Made by a program: the position numbers and the translations under genes. Below are positions 34,395 to 42,520 of a stretch of DNA of 64,000 nucleotides, in pieces. The notes under the pieces were generated by a model that did not search any database, was not told the DNA's origin, and saw only the letters and a list, made by a program, of their open reading frames with translations. Position 1 is the first letter of the stretch. Every line of letters starts with the position of its first letter. Origin of the DNA: Erythrobacter sp. NAP1 (GTDB lineage Bacteria > Pseudomonadota > Alphaproteobacteria > Sphingomonadales > Sphingomonadaceae); NCBI RefSeq assembly GCF_000152865.1, contig NZ_CH672390.1:558001-622000 (forward strand). The letters run 5' to 3'.

Positions 34395-35561
34395 ATGCAA
34401 CAGACTGTCTCTGAAAAAGCGCCGAACGCACGCCCCCTGACGGGCCGTCCCGTCATCTCTGCGACCGGCCTCTTCACCCCCGAAGAATCGATCTCCAACG
34501 AAGAGCTGGTTGCCAGCTTCAACGAGTATGCGGATCGCTTCAATGCCACCAATGCGGACGCAATCGATGCAGGCGATATCGAGCCGATGCCGCACTCCTC
34601 GGTCGAGTTCATCGAGAAGGCGAGCGGCATCAAATCGCGCCACGTGATGAGCAAGGCTCCGATACTCGATCCGGAAATCATGACCCCGCGCATCGAAGAC
34701 CGCAGCAATGACGAAATGTCGCTGATGGCGGAGATAGGCGTGATCGCGGCCAAGCAGGCGCTCGAGCGGGCAGGGCGCGATGCGAAGGACGTGGACGCGG
34801 TTCTGTGCGCTGCCTCCAACATGCAGCGTCCCTATCCGGCGATGGCGATCGAGATTCAGCAGGCGCTTGGTATCGAGGGGTTCGGCTTCGACATGAATGT
34901 CGCGTGCTCATCGGCCACCTTCGGCATTCAGACCGCCGCCGATTATGTGCGCGCAGGCAACGCGAAGAGCGTGCTGGTCGTCAGTCCCGAGATCACGTCG
35001 GGCCACCTCAACTGGCGCGACCGCGACAGCCACTTCATCTTCGGCGATGTCGCAACCGCTGTGCTGGTCGAGGATGCGGCCATCGCTCCTGAACAGCACT
35101 GGGAAATCCTCAGCACCAAGCTCAAGACCGTATTCTCAAACAACATCCGCAACAATTTCGGCTTCCTCAACCGCGCGCACCCGGAAAGCATCGGCGAGCC
35201 CGACAAGCTGTTCGTTCAGGAAGGCCGCAAGGTGTTCAAGGAAGTCGTCCCGATGGTCGCGGAAATGATCATCGAAGAGGCCGAGAAGCTCCAGATGGAC
35301 CCGGCAACCCTTCGCCGCCTCTGGCTGCATCAGGCTAATGCCGGCATGAACCGCCTGATCGCGCAGCGTGTGCTTGGCCACGAAGCCAATTCGGATGAAA
35401 GCCCGACCGTGCTCGACACCTATGGCAACACGTCAAGCGCAGGTTCGATCATTGCGTTTCACCAGCACAGCGATGACCTGAAGGCCGGCGATAAGGGCCT
35501 GATCTGTTCGTTCGGTGCGGGTTATTCCGCCGGTACGGTGTTCGTGCGCAAGTCCGCCTGA
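34395..35561 (+). CDS. Beta-ketoacyl-ACP synthase III-like protein
   Basis: The 388-residue thiolase-fold condensing enzyme starts at ATG 34395; a TTG at 34383 is an in-frame alternative. The active-site Cys171 is in NVACSSATFG, the His in LWLHQANAGMNRL and the Asn in DTYGNTSSAGSI, giving the FabH Cys-His-Asn triad. It is longer than E. coli FabH (317) because of an N-terminal insertion (ISNEELVASFNEYADRFNAT through RHVMSKAPILDPEI), a form I know from other alphaproteobacteria. It normally condenses a short acyl-CoA with malonyl-ACP. Lying divergent to pcs, it could use propionyl-CoA as primer, but that is speculation. Confidence 0.88.
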   Translation: MQQTVSEKAPNARPLTGRPVISATGLFTPEESISNEELVASFNEYADRFNATNADAIDAGDIEPMPHSSVEFIEKASGIKSRHVMSKAPILDPEIMTPRIEDRSNDEMSLMAEIGVIAAKQALERAGRDAKDVDAVLCAASNMQRPYPAMAIEIQQALGIEGFGFDMNVACSSATFGIQTAADYVRAGNAKSVLVVSPEITSGHLNWRDRDSHFIFGDVATAVLVEDAAIAPEQHWEILSTKLKTVFSNNIRNNFGFLNRAHPESIGEPDKLFVQEGRKVFKEVVPMVAEMIIEEAEKLQMDPATLRRLWLHQANAGMNRLIAQRVLGHEANSDESPTVLDTYGNTSSAGSIIAFHQHSDDLKAGDKGLICSFGAGYSAGTVFVRKSA

Positions 35562-36652
35562 GCACGCGCTTCAAGGAAACGGTCCCACGCAGCGATGATG
35601 CGCTGCGACGCCCACCAGATCGCCGCCACGGCGAGTAGTGAAACCAGCCCGTCGACCGCATAGTGGTAGGCGAGGTGGACGCTGCTTATCCACGTGATGA
35701 AGAAGAACACGCCGAAGAATGCGCCCCACTTGCTCGACACGCGGCGCACCGCAATCCAGTAGAGGAACGCGATGGCGCAGTGCATGCTGGGCATGGCGGT
35801 GATGCCGCTGCCAAGGCCGCTATCTGCATTGGCATAGCGTTCGAGCAACATCTCCTGAACTGACAGGACCATGATCGGGACCTCTTCGTTCGCGGCATAG
35901 AGGTACGCCATCTGCGCATCGAAGGTCGAATTGCCGAGCATGGGACCGACGAAACACGGGCCGACCGATGCAAGCAGCGTTGCCATGAGGCCGCCGATCA
36001 GGAGCCAGCTCAGCACATAGGTCAGGAAGAACTGGCGACGCACCCGGCTGTCGATCCGCGCAAACACGAAGAACAGGACGCCGGGGTACAGAAGCAGGAA
36101 CCACAGGTGGTAGAGAAGGGCGAGAAACGCGGTTACGATCGGGAAGCCCAGCACCGGTTGCAAGACTTGCCACGGGTCATTGCCAAAGAAGAGTGCACGA
36201 TCCCAGTCGATGAAGGCCTGATCCCAGACATAGTCCTGAAACAGGGGGATCGCCGATTTCATCTTCGAGAAGAACGGCAACACCAGAATGGCGATGGCGA
36301 TCAGTGGCAAGCCAGCCGCAATCTCTCGCCACAAGGGCTTTGCAAAATAGCGTTCGCGCAGGAAGCTGATCGGACTCTTCGGGCGGTGCCGGACGATCTG
36401 GACCGTGCTGTCGTAGCAAAGCAGGATCAGCACGAACATCAGGAACAACTGGCTGTTCACCAGCGCGCCGCCAAGGCTTGGCGATATCCCATATGTCATC
36501 AGCAGCCCGATGCAGAAAGACATCAGCGTCAGCGAGATGACGTAGATCGGGATTTCGCCAAGGTAGCGCCGGGTGAGGGCGCCGACATCACGATATGAGA
36601 CGCCCGTGTCGCTTGAGGGCGCGCGCGGCGATGCTTTTGAAATGGTGCTCAT
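35522..36652 (-). CDS. PAP2-family membrane enzyme, IPC-synthase-like
   Basis: The 376-residue polytopic membrane protein has about eight hydrophobic helices and a PAP2_3-type active site near the C-terminus: GITAMPSMHCAIAFLYWIAV (first His) and SSVHLAYHYAVDGLVSL (second His and Asp). This layout is shared by fungal and protist inositol-phosphorylceramide synthases and by bacterial relatives. Sphingomonads make sphingolipids, so transfer of a head group to ceramide or diacylglycerol is plausible, but the substrate is not known. ATG 36652 is chosen because the open frame upstream enters the divergent psd gene. Its last 40 bp overlap the convergent ketosynthase gene. Confidence 0.8.
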   Translation of the reverse strand: MSTISKASPRAPSSDTGVSYRDVGALTRRYLGEIPIYVISLTLMSFCIGLLMTYGISPSLGGALVNSQLFLMFVLILLCYDSTVQIVRHRPKSPISFLRERYFAKPLWREIAAGLPLIAIAILVLPFFSKMKSAIPLFQDYVWDQAFIDWDRALFFGNDPWQVLQPVLGFPIVTAFLALLYHLWFLLLYPGVLFFVFARIDSRVRRQFFLTYVLSWLLIGGLMATLLASVGPCFVGPMLGNSTFDAQMAYLYAANEEVPIMVLSVQEMLLERYANADSGLGSGITAMPSMHCAIAFLYWIAVRRVSSKWGAFFGVFFFITWISSVHLAYHYAVDGLVSLLAVAAIWWASQRIIAAWDRFLEARAQADLRTNTVPAE

Positions 36653-36804
36653 CACGACATCGCGAATTATGGTAAACAACTTAAGAAACGGTTGATCTTC
36701 GGGCGTTCGCGGGCGCTCGCTTGCGGCAATTGCGAGGCTCAATCCGTGTGCTGCGCGCGCAAACGTCTTGCTTGCATGCGGGCCGGTTCTTAGATGCAGC
36801 ATCT

Positions 36805-37557
36805 ATGGCAGGCGAAATACTCGATAATCAGGGTCGCGGCGATGCAAGCTGGGGTTGGCCCGCAATTCACCCAGAAGGGCGCAAATATGGCGTGATCGCG
36901 ATTGCGATTGCGCTGGTTCCGTTGATCATTCTCGATTGGGAAATCATCGGCTGGCCGTTGCTGCTTTTGTCAGCAGGCGTCTTTGCATTCTTCCGCGACC
37001 CGGAACGGGTGATCCCGCAAAGCGACAATGCGATCGTTGCCCCGGCCGATGGCCTGGTGACGCTTATCCAGCAGGTTGAACCACCTTCCGAGCTTCAGAT
37101 GGACGATGGCTCCGGGAGTCAGGGCCTGGCTAGCGGACCGGTGACGCGCATCTCGATCTTCATGAGCGTTTTCGACGTGCACATCAATCGTGCGCCGATC
37201 GCGGGTACGATCCGGCGCGTGGTCTATGTGCCGGGCAAGTTCGTGAATGCCGACCTCGACAAGGCGAGCGAAGAGAACGAGCGCCAGCACATCCTGATTG
37301 AGCGCACCGACGGCCTCAAGATCGGCTTCACGCAGATCGCCGGGTTGGTCGCTCGCCGAATCGTGCCGTTTGTGAAGCCGGGCGATCTTGTTGCGAAGGG
37401 CCAGCGGGTGGGTCTCATCCGTTTCGGTAGCCGCGTCGACGTATATTTGCCCGCAGGAACCGACCCCAAGGTGTTGATGGGGCAGCGGATTATTGCCGGC
37501 GAGACGATCCTTGCCGAAGTCGGCGGTCAGGCATTGCTTGAAGGGATCGCGCAATAA
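36805..37557 (+). CDS. psd: Phosphatidylserine decarboxylase, short type
   Basis: Pyruvoyl-dependent enzyme making phosphatidylethanolamine from phosphatidylserine at the membrane; 250 residues from ATG 36805. Two hydrophobic stretches ([31 protein letters not shown]) anchor it. The conserved [17 protein letters not shown] and [13 protein letters not shown] segments are present. The self-cleavage site is the Gly-Ser in [13 protein letters not shown], which yields the beta chain and the pyruvoyl-capped alpha chain. This is the short form common in alphaproteobacteria, not the long E. coli type. pssA follows by 43 bp, giving the two-step PS-to-PE operon. Confidence 0.94.
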   Translation: MAGEILDNQGRGDASWGWPAIHPEGRKYGVIAIAIALVPLIILDWEIIGWPLLLLSAGVFAFFRDPERVIPQSDNAIVAPADGLVTLIQQVEPPSELQMDDGSGSQGLASGPVTRISIFMSVFDVHINRAPIAGTIRRVVYVPGKFVNADLDKASEENERQHILIERTDGLKIGFTQIAGLVARRIVPFVKPGDLVAKGQRVGLIRFGSRVDVYLPAGTDPKVLMGQRIIAGETILAEVGGQALLEGIAQ

Positions 37558-37600
37558 CGCGCGCAGGGAACCAAGAGCGCGCGATGCGAGTAGGCTCTGC

Positions 37601-38467
37601 ATGAGCAACCGCAACTCTCGCAAAAAGACCGGTACCTCGCCCGCGCGCGTCGGGCCCAAGGGTTATGAAGGCGAAGAAGGCGAACCGGGGAGCGATGATA
37701 CATCCGGCGGAGGCCTGACGCTTCGCGCGATGCTTCCCAATGCGATCACGGCTGCGGCGCTGTGCGCGGGACTTACCGCAGTGCGTTTCGCGATCGAGGA
37801 GCAGTGGGCCTACGCGATCCTGATGATTGCGCTCGCTGGTGTGCTCGATGGCATGGACGGGCGCATCGCGCGGTTGCTCAATGCCCAGTCGCGCTTCGGG
37901 GCCGAGCTCGACAGTCTGGCCGATTGCTTGTCCTTTGGCATGGCGCCCGCGCTCATTCTCTACATGTGGGCGCTCCAGGATCTGAGCCGTTTCGGATGGT
38001 TTGCCGCGCTCGCTTTTGCGATCTGCTGTGCGCTCAGGCTCGCCCGCTTCAATGCCAGGATCGATGTGGAGGACCAACCGCACAAATCCGCTGGCTTTCT
38101 GACCGGCGTCCCCGCTCCCGTCGGGGCAGGGCTTGCCTTCACGCCGTGCTACCTGTGGCTCGAAACAGGTGAGCCGATTTTCCGCGACCCGCTGATCCTT
38201 GCAATCTGGGTCAGCATTATTGCGGTCTTGCTGATTTCGAACATGGCGACGCTTAGCTGGACTGCGATCCGGCCACGCAGGGGCATTCGTTTGTGGGTGA
38301 TTGCGCTCGTCGCGCTCGCCTTTGCGGCTCTGCTGCTGGAGCCTTGGTGGACACTGACCGCAATCAGCCTGACCTACCTCGCGCTGATGCCGTACGCCCT
38401 GTTCAAATATGGCAAGGTCAAGCGTCGCCGCGCTTTAAGGGCGGCTAACCGGCAAGCTGAAGGCTAG
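37601..38467 (+). CDS. pssA: CDP-diacylglycerol-serine O-phosphatidyltransferase
   Basis: Membrane CDP-alcohol phosphatidyltransferase of 288 residues that joins serine to CDP-diacylglycerol, supplying the substrate of the upstream decarboxylase. The family motif D-G-x2-A-R-x8-G-x3-D-x3-D is complete in DGRIARLLNAQSRFGAELDSLAD. About seven hydrophobic helices follow. The N-terminal ~40 residues are charged and Gly-rich (KKTGTSPARVGPKGYEGEEG), probably cytoplasmic. Its 3' end overlaps the convergent small SOS-type gene by 23 bp. Confidence 0.94.
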   Translation: MSNRNSRKKTGTSPARVGPKGYEGEEGEPGSDDTSGGGLTLRAMLPNAITAAALCAGLTAVRFAIEEQWAYAILMIALAGVLDGMDGRIARLLNAQSRFGAELDSLADCLSFGMAPALILYMWALQDLSRFGWFAALAFAICCALRLARFNARIDVEDQPHKSAGFLTGVPAPVGAGLAFTPCYLWLETGEPIFRDPLILAIWVSIIAVLLISNMATLSWTAIRPRRGIRLWVIALVALAFAALLLEPWWTLTAISLTYLALMPYALFKYGKVKRRRALRAANRQAEG

Positions 38468-38717
38468 CGAGAGCGCGCTTGCGACCGTGCGAGCGCATGG
38501 CCGATGCGACCGTGCGGCGCGGCTGGGAAGAGGCGGGACGACGAAGGCGCGTATCGCGTGCCTCAACCGCCGGAACGAAGCCCGCATCGAGCAATGCCTG
38601 CTCGCGGCGCAGCACGCCATAAGCGCTACTACCGCGTATCCAGCTGTCGATGAGGCTCAGCCCGGTGGCGATCGCTGTCACGGTGAACAACGCTGTGAGG
38701 ATCATTGCGAGCATCAT
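38445..38717 (-). CDS. Small single-span membrane protein under LexA-box control
   Basis: The 90-residue protein starts MMLAMILTALFTVTAIATGL, one transmembrane helix, then a short linker (SLIDSWIRGSSAYGV) and a strongly basic tail (RLRRPASSQPRRT, MRSHGRKRALASL). There is a good ribosome binding site, AAAGGAAAGGA, upstream of the start; both 38717 and 38714 can initiate. I know no named family. Upstream lie three GAAC-N7-GAAC boxes (on its coding strand), the alphaproteobacterial LexA motif, so it should be induced by DNA damage. A small inner-membrane SOS protein suggests a division inhibitor like Caulobacter SidA, but there is no sequence evidence of that relation. Confidence 0.72.
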   Translation of the reverse strand: MMLAMILTALFTVTAIATGLSLIDSWIRGSSAYGVLRREQALLDAGFVPAVEARDTRLRRPASSQPRRTVASAMRSHGRKRALASLQLAG

Positions 38718-38764
38718 GTGAGCGGTCCTTTCCTTCCCTTTCGAAACCCCCGCCGATCATTAAA

Positions 38765-38837
38765 GTTCAGCGTTTGTTCCGCAGCCCTTGTTCACTAAGT
38801 GTTCCACAGGGTCAAGCAGTTTGTTCCATTTGTGTTC
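38765..38837 (-). promoter_or_regulatory. Three tandem LexA (SOS) boxes, GTTC-N7-GTTC
   Basis: Three exact copies of the alphaproteobacterial LexA site on the plus strand: 38765-38779, 38790-38804 and 38823-38837. A TTGACC hexamer on the minus strand (38810-38815) lies between the second and third boxes and could be the -35 element of the small membrane protein gene that begins at 38717; the second box would then occlude the promoter. The rest of the 321-bp gap (to rpsB at 39039) should hold the rpsB promoter, but I could not define it. Confidence 0.8.
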
Positions 38838-39038
38838 CAATAGTTTCACTTGGCACTAGATTTTGTGGGTCGATGCCCCTATGTGCGCGGCCTCACTTGT
38901 CTGCGAAGGCGAATCACCGCCTGCAACGCCAAGTGAAATTCACATGGAAGGCCACACATACCGGTGCTTGCCGAGCGGGATCTCCGCCAGTTCAAGTTTC
39001 CACGGCCTTTCAGAGGAACAACCGGAAAGGAAATACCT

Positions 39039-39809
39039 ATGGCGGCCACTACCGTCACCATGCAGCAATTGATTGAGGCCGGCGCACACTTCGGCCACCA
39101 GACCCACCGCTGGAACCCGCGGATGAAGCCGTACATCTTCGGCAACCGCAACGGTGTTCACATCATCGACCTGTCGCAGACCGTTCCGCTTTTCGCGCGC
39201 GCTCTCGACTTCGTTGAGCAGACCGTTCGCGCAGGCGGCAAGGTTCTGTTTGTCGGCACCAAGCGTCAGGCTCAGGAGCCGATCGCTGAAGCCGCACGCC
39301 AGTCGGGCCAGCACTTCGTGAACCACCGTTGGCTGGGCGGGATGCTCACCAACTGGAAGACCATCAGCGGTTCGATCAAGCGGCTCAAGACCCTTGAAGA
39401 GCAGCTTTCGGGCGACACCAGCGGCTTCACCAAGAAGGAAGTCCTCCAGCTTACGCGTGAGCGCGACAAGCTCGAGCTTTCGCTCGGCGGTATCCGCGAC
39501 ATGGGCGGCATTCCTGACGTGATGTTCGTCATCGACGCCAACAAGGAAGACCTCGCCATCAAGGAAGCAGCCGTGCTCGGCATTCCGGTGATCGCAGTGC
39601 TCGACACGAACGTCGACCCAACCGGCATCGCATTCCCGGTTCCGGGCAACGACGATGCAAGCCGCGCCGTGCGTCTTTACTGCCAGGCTATCAGCGACGC
39701 GGCGAATGCCGGTCGTGGCCAGGCTGTCGAGCAGTCGGGCGAAGATTTCGGTGCATCCGAAACTCCGCCTGCCGAACCGACCGCTGAAGAAGCTCCGGCA
39801 GAAGCCTGA
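39039..39809 (+). CDS. rpsB: 30S ribosomal protein S2
   Basis: The 256-residue protein starts [20 protein letters not shown], with GGAAAGGAAA just upstream. The S2 signature segments are complete: [79 protein letters not shown] and [13 protein letters not shown]. An acidic Pro/Ala/Glu-rich tail ([14 protein letters not shown]) is typical of alphaproteobacterial S2. It is required for mRNA binding at the 30S platform and is followed by tsf in the usual order. Confidence 0.98.
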   Translation: MAATTVTMQQLIEAGAHFGHQTHRWNPRMKPYIFGNRNGVHIIDLSQTVPLFARALDFVEQTVRAGGKVLFVGTKRQAQEPIAEAARQSGQHFVNHRWLGGMLTNWKTISGSIKRLKTLEEQLSGDTSGFTKKEVLQLTRERDKLELSLGGIRDMGGIPDVMFVIDANKEDLAIKEAAVLGIPVIAVLDTNVDPTGIAFPVPGNDDASRAVRLYCQAISDAANAGRGQAVEQSGEDFGASETPPAEPTAEEAPAEA

Positions 39810-39919
39810 TCCGACAGGGCGGGTGCGCAACCCGCTCGTCACAATTCAAGACTAGCGCGCCGGGCACGCCTTTGAACGGGTGCTTCCCGGCGCCCCCCAA
39901 CTTACAAGAGGAAATCACC

Positions 39920-40846
39920 ATGGCTGCATTCTCCGCCGCTGATGTGAAGAAACTGCGCGAAATGACCGGCGCTGGCATGATGGACGCCAAGAAGGCTCTC
40001 GAAGAAGCCGCTGGCGATCTTGAGGCAGCACAGGACGCTCTGCGCGCAAAGGGTCTGGCCGCTGTCCAGAAGAAATCGTCGCGCACCGCGGCTGAAGGCC
40101 TCGTCGGCGTTGCCGTTGAAGGCACCAAGGGCGTTGCCGTCGAAGTCAACTCGGAAACTGACTTCGTTGCGAAGAACGACCAGTTCCAGGACTTCGTGCG
40201 CAAGACCACGCAAGTTGCTCTCACGCTCGACAGCGACGATGTCGAAGCGCTGAAGGCTGCCGACTATCCCGATGGCGGCACCGTCACCGACAAGCTGACC
40301 AGCAACGTCGCAACCATCGGCGAAAACCAGCAGGTCCGCCGAATGCAGACCGTTTCGGTTCCGCAAGGGTCGGTCGTGTCCTACGTCCACAACGCGGCTG
40401 CTGAAGGACTCGGCAAGATCGGCGTTCTCGTCGCTCTTGAAAGCGATCTTGGCGCAGACGTGCTCGAGCCGTTCGGCAAGCAGCTTGCCATGCATATCGC
40501 CTCGATGTTCCCGCAGGCTCTCAACGCCGAAGGCCTCGACGCCGAAGTGATCGAGCGTGAGCGCAAGATCGCACAGGAAAAGGCAGCCGAAAGCGGCAAG
40601 CCTGAAAACGTGCAGGAAAAGATGGTCGAAGGCGCGATCAAGAAGTACGCGAAGGAAAACGCGCTTCTGTCGCAGATGTTCGTCATGGACAACAAGACCA
40701 GCGTCGAAGACACCGTCGCCAAGTTCGGCAAGGACAATGGCGGCAGCGTCAAGCTGACCGACTATGTCCGCTACCAGCTCGGCGAAGGCATCGAGAAGGA
40801 AGAAAGCGACTTCGCAGCAGAAGTCGCAGCTGCCGTCGGCGGCTAA
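39920..40846 (+). CDS. tsf: Elongation factor Ts
   Basis: Guanine nucleotide exchange factor for EF-Tu; 308 residues from ATG 39920, preceded by AAGAGGAAA. The N-terminal UBA-like domain reads [21 protein letters not shown]. The core [16 protein letters not shown] carries the TDFV motif that inserts into EF-Tu. The C-terminal domain includes [19 protein letters not shown] and the EF-Ts signature [10 protein letters not shown]. It sits 110 bp after rpsB and ends in a strong terminator, so the rpsB-tsf unit is closed here instead of continuing into pyrH. Confidence 0.98.
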   Translation: MAAFSAADVKKLREMTGAGMMDAKKALEEAAGDLEAAQDALRAKGLAAVQKKSSRTAAEGLVGVAVEGTKGVAVEVNSETDFVAKNDQFQDFVRKTTQVALTLDSDDVEALKAADYPDGGTVTDKLTSNVATIGENQQVRRMQTVSVPQGSVVSYVHNAAAEGLGKIGVLVALESDLGADVLEPFGKQLAMHIASMFPQALNAEGLDAEVIERERKIAQEKAAESGKPENVQEKMVEGAIKKYAKENALLSQMFVMDNKTSVEDTVAKFGKDNGGSVKLTDYVRYQLGEGIEKEESDFAAEVAAAVGG

Positions 40847-40880
40847 GCTTCTTTTTCGAAGCTACTGGCTAATTCGAAAG

Positions 40881-40913
40881 GGCCGTCGCAGCGTTTTGCT
40901 GCGGCGGCCTTTT
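40881..40913 (+). terminator. Rho-independent terminator of rpsB-tsf
   Basis: Twelve-bp stem GGCCGTCGCAGC (40881-40892) / GCTGCGGCGGCC (40898-40909), with one G-T pair and a 5-nt GTTTT loop, followed by TTTT. It lies 34 bp past the tsf stop. Confidence 0.9.
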
Positions 40914-40992
40914 CATTCGGCGGGTCCGAGCCTCGGAATGCGAGGAGAAAGTCGGGAATTGTTTTTCCATCGCCAACTGATAGCTTCGCGTC

Positions 40993-41892
40993 ATGGAAAG
41001 CATCCGCGAAGCAATCGAATTCATCGGGGGGCCGGGCACTCTCTGGATCCTTGCAGGGGTCTATTTCGGCAGCGTCATCCTTGAGCGCCTCTGGGCGATC
41101 AGAGGCAATCCGGATTACGACAACGCCGACGCCCTTTGTTCAATCGGCCTCAACCTCATCTCAAGCGTGCTCAACCTCATAATCGCGCTGGTAATTCCCC
41201 TGGCGCTGTACGTGCTTGTTTTTGACAATTTGAGGCTGGTGGACGAGATGGCGCTTTGGCTTGCCGTCCCGCTGGCTTTCCTCATCCACGAGCTTGCCTA
41301 TTACTGGGACCACCGGCTCGGTCACCGGATCGGCATTCTGTGGGCGTTCCACGCGATCCACCATTCCTCGAATGAGTTCAATCATTCGACGGCGGCTCGT
41401 GGGTTCTTTCTCGATGGGCAGTTGAAAGGTATTTTCGCGCTTCCGGCTGCGTTCATCGGCGTCGATCCGGTCGTCTACATCGCCGTGAGCGTTCTCACGA
41501 ACTCGTTCGGAATCTGGAACCACGCGAGTTACGTGCCGCGCCTCGGCTGGGTCGACCGGGTGCTGATGACGCCCAAAATGCACAAGGTGCATCACGCCAA
41601 CCAACCGCAATATATCGACCGGAATTATAGCCAGGTCACACTTTTGTTTGACCGGATCTTCGGCAGTGTCGCGCATATCGACGAGGAACCCGACCCCGGC
41701 CTCGTGAAGCGCGTTTATGACAACAATCCTCTGACCGCGCAGTTCGCGGGGCTTCTGCAGTTGAGGGATCGCATGGAAATGGCCGATCGCTGGCAGGACA
41801 AGCTTGCTTATCTCTGGCGGCCGCCGGAATGGTCGCACGACGGAATTTGTCGTTCGGACTGCCCGAAATATGCGGGAATGAAACCAGCCTAG
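40993..41892 (+). CDS. Sterol desaturase / fatty acid hydroxylase family protein
   Basis: The 299-residue integral membrane di-iron enzyme has three or four hydrophobic helices. The family's histidine clusters are present: HELAYYWDHRLGHR (HxxxxDHRxxH form), WAFHAIHHSS, and HKVHHANQPQYIDRNY. These bind the diiron centre that hydroxylates or desaturates an acyl or sterol C-H bond using O2. The YWDHRLGHR and HHSSNEFN wording is that of the general bacterial branch. The substrate is unknown; in a sphingolipid-producing lineage, ceramide or fatty acid hydroxylation is one option. It lies between tsf and pyrH, outside the conserved translation cluster. Confidence 0.88.
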   Translation: MESIREAIEFIGGPGTLWILAGVYFGSVILERLWAIRGNPDYDNADALCSIGLNLISSVLNLIIALVIPLALYVLVFDNLRLVDEMALWLAVPLAFLIHELAYYWDHRLGHRIGILWAFHAIHHSSNEFNHSTAARGFFLDGQLKGIFALPAAFIGVDPVVYIAVSVLTNSFGIWNHASYVPRLGWVDRVLMTPKMHKVHHANQPQYIDRNYSQVTLLFDRIFGSVAHIDEEPDPGLVKRVYDNNPLTAQFAGLLQLRDRMEMADRWQDKLAYLWRPPEWSHDGICRSDCPKYAGMKPA

Positions 41893-42030
41893 CCCGCGCC
41901 GAGAAATTCAGGCCCTCTTTTGCGTGAGAAGGCGGCAGGTATCGTGCTGTTGCGATGCGCGGCGCCGGGTCCGCGTTGCCTTTGCCCTTATTAGTCATTC
42001 GTTTGCAGGCGCGGCTTACGGCTTTCTGGC

Positions 42031-42270
42031 ATGAACCGCTTTGCCGTTCCCTTTGTCCTGACGGGACTTTTCGCGCTTGCAGGCGCCATTGGTCATGAGG
42101 AGCCGATTTCAGGCCGCAGGGCGCGCGGGGTCCATCTGCTTGGCCAGTTCCTCGACTGGCTGCTGGTCGAGCCGCTGACGCTTCCGGGTGCGCATGCTTT
42201 CGTGTTTGTCGTCAGCCTATTCTTCACGCTCGTTTTTACCAGCGGAGGGAAGTCGGCCGAGGCGTCCTGA
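42031..42270 (+). CDS. Small hypothetical membrane protein
   Basis: A 79-residue frame from ATG 42031. Two hydrophobic stretches (VPFVLTGLFALAGAIG and HAFVFVVSLFFTLVFTSGG) flank a charged turn SGRRARG. I recognise no family. The even polarity, clear helices and absence of a better frame on either strand favour a real gene; the missing clear Shine-Dalgarno and isolated position argue for caution. It ends 250 bp before the convergent metallo-hydrolase gene. Confidence 0.45.
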   Translation: MNRFAVPFVLTGLFALAGAIGHEEPISGRRARGVHLLGQFLDWLLVEPLTLPGAHAFVFVVSLFFTLVFTSGGKSAEAS

Positions 42271-42410
42271 CTGCGGCGGAGCGCAAGGCAAACGGGCGTT
42301 GCCCTCGCGCCGTTTTCCTACATCGGATCAGTCAGGTATCACCGGCGGCGTTCTTTGACATTGTCGGGCATCGCCGAGCCTGGGGCAGGCAAAGTGTCAC
42401 CCTTGCCGAT

Positions 42411-42432
42411 CTGGAAAGTCACATCTCCAACA
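42411..42432 (+). repeat. Short intergenic dyad repeat, copy A
   Basis: The sequence CTGGAAAGTCACATCTCCAACA recurs on the opposite strand at 53155-53177, with 18 of 20 identical bases over the GGAAAGTCACA...CCAACA core. It contains a TGGA-N10-TCCA dyad. This copy lies in the 250-bp gap between two convergent genes. Otherwise that gap shows only a weak GGGC/GCCC hairpin near 42291. Confidence 0.45.
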
Positions 42433-42520
42433 CTGATATGGGGTTTTACCCTTTGATAAACCTTGCGAAATCGGGAATGAGCGTTGTTCCAAAGCACCCC
42501 CTTGCGTGTTCCACCCGAAG

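Noticed and set aside
42486..42511. Pair of GTTC motifs near the metallo-hydrolase gene
   Set aside because: Spacing is 18 nt, not the 7 nt of the alphaproteobacterial LexA site, and it lies at the 3' end of the gene.
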